Source: Thiomicrorhabdus sp. Milos-T2
Lineage (GTDB): Bacteria > Pseudomonadota > Gammaproteobacteria > Thiomicrospirales > Thiomicrospiraceae
DNA length: 64,000 bases
Assembly: GCF_000702325.1 (NCBI RefSeq)
Contig: NZ_KL370891.1
Coordinates: forward strand, 354,174-418,173
Reading direction: 5' to 3'
Part shown: one piece after another, positions 17,227-26,991 of the stretch
Layout: every line of letters starts with the position of its first letter
Position numbering within the stretch: the first letter of the stretch is position 1
Notes under the pieces: generated by a model
The model's input: the letters and a program-made list of their open reading frames with translations, nothing else
The model's database searches: none
What the model was told of the DNA's origin: nothing
Translations under genes and position numbers: made by a program

Positions 17227-20200
17227 TTACGATTTGGTAAGGTTTTTTCTATGGAGAACTTTGTAGATAATCGGCATCATAATGAGGACTAAGGGAATTT
17301 GTATCATCAAGCCAGAAATAATTGCAATCGCTAAAGGTTGCTGCATTTCAGAGCCTTGTCCAAGCGCAATAGCAAGCGGAAGTAATGCTAGGATTGCGGC
17401 AAAAGTCGTCATCACAATCGGTCTCATTCTATTCATTCCCGCTTGAACAATAGCCTGCTGAATGGAGAAGTTTTGCTTCAAGAGTGCTTGATATTCTGAG
17501 AAGTAGAAGATAGATACTTCGGTCACGATACCGATAATCATCGTCATGCCCATCATGGCAGTTATATTCAATTCCATTGAGGTTACCCATAACCCAGTAA
17601 AAACCATCCCGGTTGCCAACAGTGGAGCACAAAGAATTGCTATCGCCGCTGCAAAATCTTCATACAAGAATAAAAGCAGCAAAAAGATCAAGGCGATTGC
17701 CGCGATAAAAACCGCTATTAATCCTTTAAAAGCGATCTGTTGTTGTTTATAAAGTCCACCTAATTCATAGTAAATATTGTGAGGTAGCAAGTTGGGTTGT
17801 TTAAGCACCTGTTTGATATCTGAAATGGTAGACCCCATGTCGCGTCCTTCGATTCTTGCGGTCACCGCAATCATTTTTTTAAGATTTTCTCTAGTGATTT
17901 GCGGCTGGCCTGTTTCTGCTTTTATACTGGCAACTCGACTCAACGGGAACAAATGACCATCTGGTGCTCTGATGGTGAGTTTTGCAATGTCCTCAATAGT
18001 TTGTCGTGATGATTTTGGCGTCCAGACTCTCACGCCAATCATTTTGATACCTTTTTGAATTTTCGTCGTCACAATACCCGTTAACCATTGATTTATTTGA
18101 GTAGTGATATTTTCTGGGCTCATTCCTTCTATTGCAGCTTTGTCTCGATCTACCTTGACGGTAATGGCATCACCTGCTTGAACAACCCCATTTTTAATCT
18201 CCACCACGCCTTTGACCGAAGCAATAGCTTTTGCAACTTTGTCAGCAGTTTGGATTAAGCTTTTAAAATTATCCCCATATAATTTGATTTCAATGGGTTG
18301 AGGAACAGCCGTTAAATCACCAATTACATCTTCCATTAATAGCGCCGTTTCAACTTCAACCCCAGGTACCTTAGCAGCAATTTGATTTCTAATCTCAGAC
18401 ATCACTTGGTCAATTGGAGGTCTTGGAAAAGGTTTTAGTTTGATGAACATATCGCCTTGGTTAGATTCAGTAATTCCGCCTCCCAACTGCCCCCCTAATC
18501 TTGATGAGTAGGTGTCTACCGCGGGGTTATTGACAATGATTTTTTCAATTTGATTTACCACACGATCGCCTTCGGTAAGAGAGGTGCCGGGCTGTTGTAC
18601 ATAATCCAATATAAATCCGCCTTCATCCATATGTGGCATAAAACCACTCCCAACCTGTTTATAGGAATAGCCGCCAAGCAAAATAAGCGGAATTAAACCC
18701 GCAAGCAGCCAAGCAGGCTTAGCAAACAGTTTATGCATAATGGTATGATATTGATTTTGTACAAAGGTAAATATACGACCTGAATCTTCAATATTGGCAT
18801 CTTTTTCGCGCAATAAATGTTCAGCTAGCAAGGGGACCGCAAGCCATGCCATAAGAAACGAGGAGAGCAATGCTGTCGCCATAGTGATAGAAAGAGCTTG
18901 AAAAAAAGCTCCTGTTACGCCCGCTAAAAATGCTAGCGGAATAAAAATAATGATGGTTGCTGCTGAGGATCCTGCCAAGGGCTTTGTAAACTCAACCGCA
19001 GCCTCTCTTAAACGAAAAGCCAATGGTTCGTTAGCCTCATTTTTTTGTCGAATTCTTTTCACTAGGTGTTCAATCATGACAATACCATCATCCACAATTA
19101 GTCCAACCGCAGCAGCCATACCTCCTAGTGTCATGATATTGAAACTCGCTCCTAATAAATAAAGAAGCAATGATGTGATCGCTAATGACGCAGGTACCAT
19201 TAGAAGCGCAATCATAGCCACTTTGATGTTTCTCAAAAACACCATCAAAATAAACGCTGCTAACACGACACCAATAAGTATGGCATCTGTCACAGATTTT
19301 GAAGACGAAACGACCAGTTCACTTTGATCATACCATTTAGAGATATGTAAAGAGGGAGGTAACTTATTCTGATAGCCTGAAAGACGTTTTTCTATTTCAT
19401 GAGAAATGTTAACGGCATTGCTTTTTGGTTGTTGGTAAACCAATAAAAACGTTGCTGGCTCGCCATTGGCAGAGGTTTTTAACCAACTCGGTTTGATGTC
19501 TTTATGTATATTCGCTATATCTGCCAAACGCACAAATCCATTGTTGCCAGACTTGATAACGGTATTTTCAAGCGACTCTAAGTTTTGCAAACGCGTGTCT
19601 GATAGTGTTAAGTAAAGCTTGTAGTGATCTTCTAAGCGCCCAACAGCTTGAAGCACATTTGCCGCTGATAATGCTTTTACAACATCACTAAATGCCATTC
19701 CAAAAGCATTCAATTTGGAGGGATTAACATCAACGCGATACTCTTCAGTATCGCCGCCCATTATTTTGATTTTTGTAACCCCGTCAATTGACGATAAAAG
19801 CGGAATCAGTTCCTGTTGTGCAATATCTCTAGTTTCGATTTGACTAAGTTTTTTTGAAGTTAAACTATAGGCGATTACTGGAAAGACCGTTGGATCCATC
19901 CTTCGGACAGTAAAGGTGGTACCAGGTGGAAGGTTTGGTAAAACCTGATTAACAGCTGATTCGACCTGCAACAAGACCTGTTGCATGTTTTGCCCCCACT
20001 TAAAATTGATAGAAGTTTCGGCACTCCCTCTGCTGGTAGTCGAGCGGATGGATTGCACACCAGGGATAGGTCTTAGAGCTTGTTCAAGCTTTCTAGTGAC
20101 ATCAATCACCATTTGATCTGCAGGTTGATCACCTGTTTCAATGGCTACACTGATTCTAGGGAAATTTATATTTGGGAACATACCTTGTGGCATTTTAAAT

Positions 20201-20286
20201 AGGCTAAACGCCCCAGCGATTACCAAAATAGCAAACAGAAACAAAATAGAGCGTCTATGAGCAGAAACCCAATGTGCAAAATTCAT
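17227..20286 (-). CDS. RND efflux permease (HAE1/AcrB-like)
   Basis: This 1019-residue protein has the 12-TM RND layout with two large periplasmic loops. TM4 carries GGMAAAVGLIVDDGIVMIEHL, with the paired Asp residues of the proton relay seen in drug-type (HAE) pumps rather than the single-Asp heavy-metal type. N-terminal LFKMPQGMFPNINFPRI and GVQSIRSTTSRGSAETSI match the family. It exports substrates across both membranes with the adaptor and outer membrane channel encoded just upstream. Adaptor stop and permease start overlap by one base. The substrate is unknown; the neighbouring two-component system and lipid phosphatase genes suggest envelope-active compounds (inference). Confidence 0.9.
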   Translation of the reverse strand: MNFAHWVSAHRRSILFLFAILVIAGAFSLFKMPQGMFPNINFPRISVAIETGDQPADQMVIDVTRKLEQALRPIPGVQSIRSTTSRGSAETSINFKWGQNMQQVLLQVESAVNQVLPNLPPGTTFTVRRMDPTVFPVIAYSLTSKKLSQIETRDIAQQELIPLLSSIDGVTKIKIMGGDTEEYRVDVNPSKLNAFGMAFSDVVKALSAANVLQAVGRLEDHYKLYLTLSDTRLQNLESLENTVIKSGNNGFVRLADIANIHKDIKPSWLKTSANGEPATFLLVYQQPKSNAVNISHEIEKRLSGYQNKLPPSLHISKWYDQSELVVSSSKSVTDAILIGVVLAAFILMVFLRNIKVAMIALLMVPASLAITSLLLYLLGASFNIMTLGGMAAAVGLIVDDGIVMIEHLVKRIRQKNEANEPLAFRLREAAVEFTKPLAGSSAATIIIFIPLAFLAGVTGAFFQALSITMATALLSSFLMAWLAVPLLAEHLLREKDANIEDSGRIFTFVQNQYHTIMHKLFAKPAWLLAGLIPLILLGGYSYKQVGSGFMPHMDEGGFILDYVQQPGTSLTEGDRVVNQIEKIIVNNPAVDTYSSRLGGQLGGGITESNQGDMFIKLKPFPRPPIDQVMSEIRNQIAAKVPGVEVETALLMEDVIGDLTAVPQPIEIKLYGDNFKSLIQTADKVAKAIASVKGVVEIKNGVVQAGDAITVKVDRDKAAIEGMSPENITTQINQWLTGIVTTKIQKGIKMIGVRVWTPKSSRQTIEDIAKLTIRAPDGHLFPLSRVASIKAETGQPQITRENLKKMIAVTARIEGRDMGSTISDIKQVLKQPNLLPHNIYYELGGLYKQQQIAFKGLIAVFIAAIALIFLLLLFLYEDFAAAIAILCAPLLATGMVFTGLWVTSMELNITAMMGMTMIIGIVTEVSIFYFSEYQALLKQNFSIQQAIVQAGMNRMRPIVMTTFAAILALLPLAIALGQGSEMQQPLAIAIISGLMIQIPLVLIMMPIIYKVLHRKNLTKS

Positions 20287-21332
20287 TATTTTGCCTCCTC
20301 TTGAACTTTCATGCCTGTTTCCAGTTCATAGTTACCTTGGAAGGCGACTTTATCGCCAGGTTTTAAGCCTTGTGTCACCTCAATCCATTGATGAGTACTT
20401 TGACCTATGTTAACGCTAATTTTTTGTGCCTCGCCATTTTTAACACTAAAAACATAGCTGCCTTTGCTATCAGTGAGAATTGTACTTCTGGGAACGATTA
20501 ATGAAGAATGAGACTCCAATAATATTTCACCTTTCAATCGACTTCCAAGTACATAATGAGCAGTCTGCTCTGGTGGAATCGGTACGATAATATCGACTAG
20601 ATGAGTGGTTGGGTTTAGCATGGCATGAATTTGCGAGATTTTAGAGAAGAAGGGCTTATCCAAATCAAAAACTGATTGGATTTTTACTGTTTGGCCAACG
20701 GCTAATCGTCGAAGGTCTTCCGATTCCACGCCAAGTCGTACAACAAATTGTTGATCACTTGCAATTTGAAGGGCACTGGTATCCGCTTGAACTCTTTGAC
20801 CTGCTTGCACATTTACTTGAGTGACTATGCCATCCTGAGGTGAAATAAAATGCTGTAAATTTTTTCCCAAACCTTGTTTTTTCAGGCTGTCTAAATGTAT
20901 TTGAGCATCTTGTAAAGTTTTCTTGGCAGAATTAACCTGAGACTTGGTTGCCAAATGTTGCAGCAATAACTTTTCCTGTCTTTTTAAGTCTTTTTTGGCA
21001 AACTCAACCGAAGCTTGGGCTTGGAGATAGGTCATTTTTTCACCAGGCGATACATTTAAAGAAAATAGCAGGTCACCTTTTTTTACTTTTTGACCAGGTC
21101 TAACCCAAACCTTCTCAACCATACCTGCATGCGGCATAGACAAGGTGTTTATCTGATCAGCATCTGGGAGAATAGTGCCATAAGCTATAACATTTTGTTG
21201 AATCACCTTTTGCACGACCGGTGTGGTTTTAACTGTTGCAACTACCTGTATTTCAGGTACTGCTGCATCGGCAAAACATGTGTTCGTTAGTGCCATTAAT
21301 ATAACCAGTTGAGAACCTAACCATTTATTCAT
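20286..21332 (-). CDS. RND periplasmic adaptor (membrane fusion protein)
   Basis: This 348-residue protein has a signal peptide (about residues 1-23), the lipoyl-like segment AGMVEKVWVRPGQKVKKGDLLF, a helical hairpin (about 100-150), the second lipoyl half DGIVTQVNVQAGQRVQADT, and a beta-barrel plus membrane-proximal domain ending in TQGLKPGDKVAFQGNYELETGMKV. It bridges the RND permease and the TolC-like channel in the periplasm. Its start overlaps the stop of the channel gene by four bases and its stop touches the permease start, so all three are translated from one message. Confidence 0.92.
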   Translation of the reverse strand: MNKWLGSQLVILMALTNTCFADAAVPEIQVVATVKTTPVVQKVIQQNVIAYGTILPDADQINTLSMPHAGMVEKVWVRPGQKVKKGDLLFSLNVSPGEKMTYLQAQASVEFAKKDLKRQEKLLLQHLATKSQVNSAKKTLQDAQIHLDSLKKQGLGKNLQHFISPQDGIVTQVNVQAGQRVQADTSALQIASDQQFVVRLGVESEDLRRLAVGQTVKIQSVFDLDKPFFSKISQIHAMLNPTTHLVDIIVPIPPEQTAHYVLGSRLKGEILLESHSSLIVPRSTILTDSKGSYVFSVKNGEAQKISVNIGQSTHQWIEVTQGLKPGDKVAFQGNYELETGMKVQEEAK

Positions 21333-22681
21333 TTGTTTTCTCCCGATGTGTTTTTAAAAGGAATTGCTAGCAAAGTGTCTAATGCAATCTCATTGAGTGA
21401 AATTTGCTCTTGAATATTCAGTCTTTCCAGTTGCTTTTGTATCCAACTATTTTCTAAGTTGATGTAAACAAGAGCATCCAAATTCCCGTCATTGTATGCA
21501 GGTTTTGCCTGATTGACTAAAGTTTGTAATTTTGGCAAATATAAGTTCAAGCTGGTTAAACGCTTATTTAATAGACCTCGTTTTTTCATCAGATTATGTA
21601 CTTGATTGGCAGACTGTTTAAGACGATTGTCATAAGCCATTCTTAATTGTTCTCGTGTTGCCCGTTGTTGCGCAATCACACCCTTATTTCCATTAAATAT
21701 GGGCAAATTAATACTCATGCTCAACCCATTAGTCAGGACACTGCCTGTATCACTGGCATGATTAAAACCGATATTGATGGAAGGAAATTGATTTAAAACA
21801 GCTTGCGAGACTTTCATTTCTTGAGACTGATAACCCGCTTTAAGGGCCAACAAATCAGGTCTTTTTGATGGTAATTTTTTCAATGCAACCTCAAGAGCCT
21901 GCAAATCTATAGGTTTTGATGAGTTTGGTGGTGTTAAGTTAACGATGATGCGCGAATCTAAGCCCATCAATTCAGACAATGCTTGTTGAGTCTGAGTGTG
22001 AATTTGTGAGATCTGGTTAATTTGACTGGTTAAATCAACTAAACTGGTTAAATCGGTGCTTACCGTTTCTAATGTTGCATTGCCTTGGTTCATCGCTTTT
22101 TCTGAACGCTGATAACGTTGTTGATAAAGCTTCAAACTATCGGCAAGTAAATTTAGCTTTTGTAGCTCTGAAAAACTCTTCAGAAATAATATTCTGGATT
22201 GTTGGACTGCCTGCCATTCTTGCCACTCCAACTCTAGTTTGGCTTGCTTAACTTGGTATTTTGCACTTTTCACTTGAGTATTATGAGTTAGCAAAGACAT
22301 GACATCATAGCTTAGCCCGACACCCCATGCGTTGACCAGGCCTGATCCACTAGAGGTGGGTTGATCGAAATTTGCAGACAGTTGAGGATCAGCAAATAAT
22401 TTAGCGTTAATAAGCTGAGCTTCACTAACATAAAGTTGAGTCCGCTTGAGTTTTAAATCTCTATTGTTTAACAGAACGATTGTAGCCACTTGATATGCAT
22501 CCAAGTTTAAGGATGAAGAGACATTTTTATCATCACTTCCCTTTAGCAGTGTAACGACTTGGGGTAAAGTAATATCATCATTAAGGGGCTTTGCCTGATA
22601 GGTTGTACACCCACTTAGCAATGAAACCAAAAATACGATTGGCAATCCGTGTTTTTTGGCAAATGGTCTATTTATTTTCAT
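21329..22681 (-). CDS. TolC-family outer membrane channel lipoprotein
   Basis: From ATG 22681 the protein (450 residues) has a lipoprotein signal with lipobox VSLLSGCTTY, then the duplicated helical architecture of outer membrane efflux proteins: LNNRDLKLKRTQLYVSEAQLINAKLFADPQLSANF, a second repeat beginning near KRPDLLALKAGYQSQEMKVSQAVL, and SINLPIFNGNKG. An in-frame ATG 16 codons upstream (22729) would spoil the signal peptide, so I prefer 22681. It forms the outer membrane exit duct of the RND pump and is the first gene of that operon. A near-match palindrome (22335-22346) lies within it. Confidence 0.9.
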   Translation of the reverse strand: MKINRPFAKKHGLPIVFLVSLLSGCTTYQAKPLNDDITLPQVVTLLKGSDDKNVSSSLNLDAYQVATIVLLNNRDLKLKRTQLYVSEAQLINAKLFADPQLSANFDQPTSSGSGLVNAWGVGLSYDVMSLLTHNTQVKSAKYQVKQAKLELEWQEWQAVQQSRILFLKSFSELQKLNLLADSLKLYQQRYQRSEKAMNQGNATLETVSTDLTSLVDLTSQINQISQIHTQTQQALSELMGLDSRIIVNLTPPNSSKPIDLQALEVALKKLPSKRPDLLALKAGYQSQEMKVSQAVLNQFPSINIGFNHASDTGSVLTNGLSMSINLPIFNGNKGVIAQQRATREQLRMAYDNRLKQSANQVHNLMKKRGLLNKRLTSLNLYLPKLQTLVNQAKPAYNDGNLDALVYINLENSWIQKQLERLNIQEQISLNEIALDTLLAIPFKNTSGENK

Positions 22682-22786
22682 GGCAATACTCATAGAAGTG
22701 TTTGCACAAGATAAATCTAATGTTAACAAGGTTTACTTGTCAAAACACAACTTGTGCAAAACTAGCTGTTAAGGTAGTGTTAAAAA

Positions 22787-23239
22787 TTAATCTTCGTCGT
22801 CTTGGTCTTCAACGTCAAGCTTTAATGCATTGCCATTGCCGGCATCTAATGTCAATTCCATTAAATTTCCATGATTGCCGATTAGCTTCATCTCCCAGAC
22901 TAAGAAATCTTCATCTTCGTCAAGTTTGGCTTCAATGACTTTTCCTAACCCTGTTTTATTCCCCAGCGTAACCGCTTGTTCGAGCGTAATCTGTGCTAAT
23001 TGCGTATTATCTTGAAAAGATTGTAACCAACTGAGTTTGATTTGGCCTTGCAACTCATCATCGTTTTCTTCATCACTTTGAGCCGTCAATTGCGTCATTT
23101 GTAAACTGCTTAATGCGCCTTGAATTGGGATACCATTAAACACTTGATTGTCGTCTGCATAACTCATATTGCTAAATGCCAATCCACTAGATAAAACTAA
23201 ACCTAATAATAAAGAATATTTTTTATTTGAACGTTTCAT
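22787..23239 (-). CDS. Secreted PepSY-like acidic protein
   Basis: From ATG 23239 (SD AAGAGGT) the product is 150 residues with a signal peptide ending near SNMSYADD. Its C-terminal domain reads ITLEQAVTLGNKTGLGKVIEAKLDEDEDFLVWEMKLI, the pattern of PepSY domains, and the tail is very acidic. Small PepSY proteins are often encoded next to PhoP/PhoQ- or QseB/QseC-type systems and are thought to act as periplasmic modulators or inhibitors. It lies between the efflux operon (106 bp downstream) and the divergent response regulator, so it probably shares their control region. Confidence 0.75.
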   Translation of the reverse strand: MKRSNKKYSLLLGLVLSSGLAFSNMSYADDNQVFNGIPIQGALSSLQMTQLTAQSDEENDDELQGQIKLSWLQSFQDNTQLAQITLEQAVTLGNKTGLGKVIEAKLDEDEDFLVWEMKLIGNHGNLMELTLDAGNGNALKLDVEDQDDED

Positions 23240-23341
23240 AATGATTACCTCTTTTTTATGAATGCTTTGTAACTTGTAACCCATAATTCCGGGTTGTTGT
23301 TTTGACACTTGATATTCTATAAAAGATGCAAATTTGACATA

Positions 23342-23390
23342 ATTACCATTTAGAAAGATTAAGGTGGTTTATTACCATTTGGAAAGAATT
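23342..23390 (+). promoter_or_regulatory. Direct repeat in the divergent control region, candidate response-regulator site
   Basis: ATTACCATTTAGAAAGATT at 23342 and ATTACCATTTGGAAAGAATT at 23371 are near-identical direct repeats 29 bp apart, between the PepSY gene and the OmpR-type regulator. Direct repeats are the usual target of OmpR-family dimers; autoregulation is inferred. Confidence 0.55.
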
Positions 23391-23458
23391 ATCTGGATTT
23401 GCTTGATATTTATGAAAAATCCTCTACTTTTAGAGAGAGTTAAATCTGGAGCATAAAA

Positions 23459-24154
23459 ATGAAAATACTCATTGTCGAAGATGACCCGACAGCAGCGACA
23501 ACACTATCAAAATCCTTACAGGCGCATGGCATGACAACTCAAATTGCCCGCGATGGCGAAAAGGCACTTGCGGCAATTTCAGAAAATAATTTTGAAGTTA
23601 TTATCATGGATAGAATGATGCCGAAAATGGATGGCATTGAAGCGCTCGGAAAAATCCGCAATCAAGGGATTGCGACTCCCGTTTTGATTTTGAGTGCGCT
23701 AGGCGAAGTCGATGAACGCGTTGAAGGACTTGAAGCGGGTGGTGATGATTATTTGGTCAAGCCTTATGCTTTAAGCGAACTGATAGCCCGCTTAAATGCT
23801 CTTTACAAACGTAACCATAGTGTTCAAAAAAGTGATAAAGAATGGATGGTTGCGTTCGGAGTGAAGTTAAACACTATTAATGGTAAAGTTTTCAGAGATG
23901 ATGTTAGAGTGCAGCTCCAACCGCAAGAAAGAAAACTGCTTGAATACTTTTTAAGGCATCCAAACCAAGTGATGACCCGTAAGATGTTACTTGAAAAAGT
24001 ATGGGATTTTCATTTTGAAACCGACTCAAACTTAATTGACACGCAAATCTCCAGATTAAGAACCAAGCTAGACAAACCCTTTTCTAAGGCTTTAATTCAT
24101 ACGATAAGAGGTAAAGGCTATGTCTTTGCTGAAGACTTATCATCAATAGAGTAA
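23459..24154 (+). CDS. OmpR-family response regulator
   Basis: This 231-residue protein has a receiver domain (MKILIVEDDPT acidic pair; phosphoacceptor Asp in IIMDRMMPKMDG near residue 51; VKPY Lys) and a winged-helix C-terminal domain (LQPQERKLLEYFLRHPNQVMTRKMLLEKVW ... DTQISRLRTKLDK ... IRGKGYVF). It is followed by a histidine kinase after 3 bp. SD CTGGAG precedes the ATG. Position divergent from the PepSY/RND genes suggests it controls them, with the repeats at 23342-23390 as candidate sites. Confidence 0.94.
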   Translation: MKILIVEDDPTAATTLSKSLQAHGMTTQIARDGEKALAAISENNFEVIIMDRMMPKMDGIEALGKIRNQGIATPVLILSALGEVDERVEGLEAGGDDYLVKPYALSELIARLNALYKRNHSVQKSDKEWMVAFGVKLNTINGKVFRDDVRVQLQPQERKLLEYFLRHPNQVMTRKMLLEKVWDFHFETDSNLIDTQISRLRTKLDKPFSKALIHTIRGKGYVFAEDLSSIE

Positions 24155-24157
24155 ATT

Positions 24158-25573
24158 GTGTTGATAAACTTTATTTCTAAATACTTGCCGGACTCAATGA
24201 GAACGCTGGCAATGCGCTTGGCTATTCGTCAATCGATTTTGTTGAGCCTGTTAACAATGGTTGCGATGCTGGTTTTGTATTGGTTGGTCAGTCACTTTGT
24301 ATTAGTGCAAATTAGTTCAGATTTGAAGTACAGCTTACAACAGCTGAACCGTGTTGAAAGCCAGCAAGGGGAAAAAGGGTTAATTCAGACTCTTGATCGT
24401 TTGGCTATCGAGAATGAATCCAGAGGGCACAGTCATCGATACTATCTCTACCAGTCAAAAGACAACAACATTCTAGCAGGCACCTTGCGTCATTGGCCAG
24501 ATGAAGCTAAAACTAATGACAAGGTGAGCAATATTTTATTTGAAGAAAAAGACTTGCCAGAAGACTGGATTGATATGGACGAAGGTCTGTGGCCTACAAT
24601 TGCGACTGAATATTCTGATGGTTCAAAACTCCTGATAACGCAAAGTATTGATTCTACAGAGCAATTAAATGATTTCACCATGTTTATGATGATTTTTTTG
24701 GTGACAGCTGTCACATTAATTTCATTATTTCTTGGTTGGATGCAAGGTCGAACGATTCTAAAGAAAATTGAGCGTATCAATAATACTGCGAGAAGTGTTG
24801 AGAGTGGAGAACTTCACCAAAGAGTTGAGTTGGATACACACGCTAACACAGATGAGTTTGATGAACTTGGTATCCATTTGAACAGGATGCTAGAGACGAT
24901 TGAACGCCTTATGAATGATAATAAGCAAGTCAGCCAAAATATAGCTCATGATTTAAGAAAACCTTTGACTCGTGTTCAAGCTCAGCTTGAAGGGCTTCAG
25001 GCTCAGGAAACAATCTCTTCTGAAGATTTGGAATCTTCTTTAAAAGAGCTAGAAAATCTTAACAAAACATTTAATGCACTCCTTCAGCTGGGACGTTTAG
25101 AAGCATCCAATCCAAAAAAGAACTTCTCTAAGGTCGATTTATCTGCCTTAAGTAATGATTTAAGCTTTGTTTATTCAGAAATGGCAGGTGATAAAAACAT
25201 TCAATGGCAAAGCCAAATTCAAGATGGCATTTTTTTGGATGGAGATAGGCAGCTACTTGCACAAGCGATGATTAACTTATTTGAAAATGCTCTCCAATAC
25301 ACTCATTCAGGTGAGAGTATTTATTTCTCGGTTATGAAAAATAGAGGACGGACTTCTCTAGCAATTGAGAATACTGGCATTGCATTGACAAAAGAACAAC
25401 TTAAAGAAATTACCAAACCTTTTGTTCGCTTAGATAATGCGCGTTCCAGTGAAGGAAATGGTCTAGGGCTTTCATTGGTAAAAGCGATATTTAATGTGCA
25501 CGGTTCCGAGTTGCAGCTAACCGTGACCAATAATAAGTTTATGGCAGAAGCGATTTTTGACAGTCATGATTAA
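24158..25573 (+). CDS. Sensor histidine kinase (HAMP, HisKA, HATPase)
   Basis: This 471-residue protein has two membrane segments (about residues 28-55 and 172-192) enclosing a periplasmic sensor of about 115 residues. A HAMP domain follows, then the H-box NIAHDLRKPLTRVQAQLEG (phosphorylated His), N-box NLFENALQYT and G-box NGLGLSLVKAIF. It starts at GTG 24158, 3 bp after the regulator's stop, and is its cognate kinase. The periplasmic domain has no family I recognise. The 3' end overlaps the PAP2 gene by 8 bp. Confidence 0.92.
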   Translation: MLINFISKYLPDSMRTLAMRLAIRQSILLSLLTMVAMLVLYWLVSHFVLVQISSDLKYSLQQLNRVESQQGEKGLIQTLDRLAIENESRGHSHRYYLYQSKDNNILAGTLRHWPDEAKTNDKVSNILFEEKDLPEDWIDMDEGLWPTIATEYSDGSKLLITQSIDSTEQLNDFTMFMMIFLVTAVTLISLFLGWMQGRTILKKIERINNTARSVESGELHQRVELDTHANTDEFDELGIHLNRMLETIERLMNDNKQVSQNIAHDLRKPLTRVQAQLEGLQAQETISSEDLESSLKELENLNKTFNALLQLGRLEASNPKKNFSKVDLSALSNDLSFVYSEMAGDKNIQWQSQIQDGIFLDGDRQLLAQAMINLFENALQYTHSGESIYFSVMKNRGRTSLAIENTGIALTKEQLKEITKPFVRLDNARSSEGNGLGLSLVKAIFNVHGSELQLTVTNNKFMAEAIFDSHD

Positions 25574-26396
25574 TCTAAAGAGAAATATGTTTTCCGCATG
25601 GCTAAAAAACCGCGTCAGAAAAGATCAATTTAGTGGTTTACCGCTTTCCATTTTGTTATTGATTTGTGGTTATATTTCATTAAATCTTGCAGGATTAACT
25701 GAAGATGTTGTAACAACCGATTGGATTGTAAATTTAGATTACCGTATTGCTAATTATTTTGAAATAAGAAGAACCCATACCTTAGTCGAATTTTTCTTAG
25801 TGTTTACTTTTCTAGGGCAGGCCTTAATGGTCGCCTGGGGCTTTATTTTGACTGTTATAGGTTTGTTTTGGACCAGGTTTACGATATGGGTATCACCTTT
25901 GATTGTGTCGGTAGCGACCAGTCTACTTCTTGTTTATGTGGGTAAAGATTTCATTGCCAGACCTAGACCTGAAGAATCTCTATTCCCGATGCACTCGTTC
26001 AGCTTTCCATCTGGGCACTCAACGATTGCCGTTTCACTTTATGGTTTTGTCGGATTGATGTTTATATTGGAATCTAAAAAGAAATTCAATCGGGTAATAT
26101 TTTTTGTTGCAACGATTGTCATCGTTAGCTTAATTCTGTTGAGTAGGATGTATTTAGGCGTTCATTATTTGAGTGATGTTATCGGTGGTCTTCTTGTGGG
26201 AGGACTTTCTGTCACCCTTGGATTTGGCGTTTATTTATGGCAAAAAATGCGAGATAAAAATACCGCAATGGTTACTCAGCAACAGGGTTGGAAGATCATT
26301 ATTTTGGGCATCTTGTTTTGCTTAGCATGGCTTGGATATGAGGCTTTTGGCGAATACAGCCTGTATCAAGATCAACTAAAACATATGAGAAGTTAG
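25566..26396 (+). CDS. PAP2-family membrane phosphatase
   Basis: From ATG 25566 (overlapping the kinase gene) the protein is 276 residues with about six membrane segments. It carries the three PAP2 motifs: KDFIARPRP, SFPSGHST, and SRMYLGVHYLSDVIGG with catalytic His and Asp. PAP2 enzymes dephosphorylate undecaprenyl diphosphate, phosphatidate or lipid A related substrates at the outer face of the inner membrane. The next gene, dgkA, starts directly after its stop; together they would interconvert phosphatidate and diacylglycerol, or recycle lipids after envelope modification. Co-transcription with the two-component system is likely. Confidence 0.9.
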   Translation: MINLKRNMFSAWLKNRVRKDQFSGLPLSILLLICGYISLNLAGLTEDVVTTDWIVNLDYRIANYFEIRRTHTLVEFFLVFTFLGQALMVAWGFILTVIGLFWTRFTIWVSPLIVSVATSLLLVYVGKDFIARPRPEESLFPMHSFSFPSGHSTIAVSLYGFVGLMFILESKKKFNRVIFFVATIVIVSLILLSRMYLGVHYLSDVIGGLLVGGLSVTLGFGVYLWQKMRDKNTAMVTQQQGWKIIILGILFCLAWLGYEAFGEYSLYQDQLKHMRS

Positions 26397-26744
26397 ATGA
26401 AAAATCAAAATTTGATTAAAAGATTTGGGTTTGCACTGAATGGGATTAAAGAAGCATTCAAAAGTGAATCTAGCTTCAGAACTCAAATCCTTTTGGGAAT
26501 ACTTGCAATCGCTTATTTCAGTTGGCTTGATGTGACTGTCATTTGGTGGGTTCTGCTAATCATTATTATTGCATTGGTTCTGGCCGCAGAACTTTTCAAC
26601 ACGGCGATAGAAATACTGATAGATCACCTACACCCAGGGTTGCATCCTGAAATCAAACGAGTCAAGGATATTTCCGCTGGCGCCGTCTTTATTTTAAGTT
26701 TATTAGGATTATTGTTTGCTGTTTTGGCTACCGTAAATTCTTGA
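26397..26744 (+). CDS. dgkA: Diacylglycerol kinase
   Basis: This 115-residue protein shows the small three-TM DgkA fold: FGFALNGIKEAFKSESSFRTQI at the amphipathic N-terminus and the catalytic AAELFNTAIEILIDH segment with Glu and Asn, followed by KRVKDISAGAVF. It phosphorylates diacylglycerol released during synthesis of osmoregulated glucans or LPS modification. It abuts the PAP2 stop codon. Length matches E. coli DgkA (about 120). Confidence 0.92.
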   Translation: MKNQNLIKRFGFALNGIKEAFKSESSFRTQILLGILAIAYFSWLDVTVIWWVLLIIIIALVLAAELFNTAIEILIDHLHPGLHPEIKRVKDISAGAVFILSLLGLLFAVLATVNS

Positions 26745-26973
26745 TTAGGAATTCTTTGCAAGTGGACAAATAGAGAATATCTCGCTTTAATAAAAGTAAA
26801 AGTAAAATTATGGTTTATGTGATAATTTTATATTTATATGGTGATATTGTCAGCAAGAGTCGATGAAGGGTTAAAAAAGGCTATAATTCTCTATTTTTAA
26901 GCTAAATCTAAACAATTTTTTCACTTTTTTCTTACATCCCAAACTCGTGCCAAACTTGTTTTTATGCCCTTGG

Positions 26974-26985
26974 GTGCAAAGGTCT
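26974..26985. repeat. Solo MITE right end
   Basis: GTGCAAAGGTCT just upstream of the gene at 26992. The remaining 26745-26973 gap is AT-rich and holds no gene I can support. Confidence 0.5.
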
Positions 26986-26991
26986 TTCTTA

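Noticed and set aside
26745..26991. Promoter for the secreted protein at 26992 (TATAAT near 26880)
   Set aside because: No -35 box at a sensible distance, and a repeat end lies between it and the gene.
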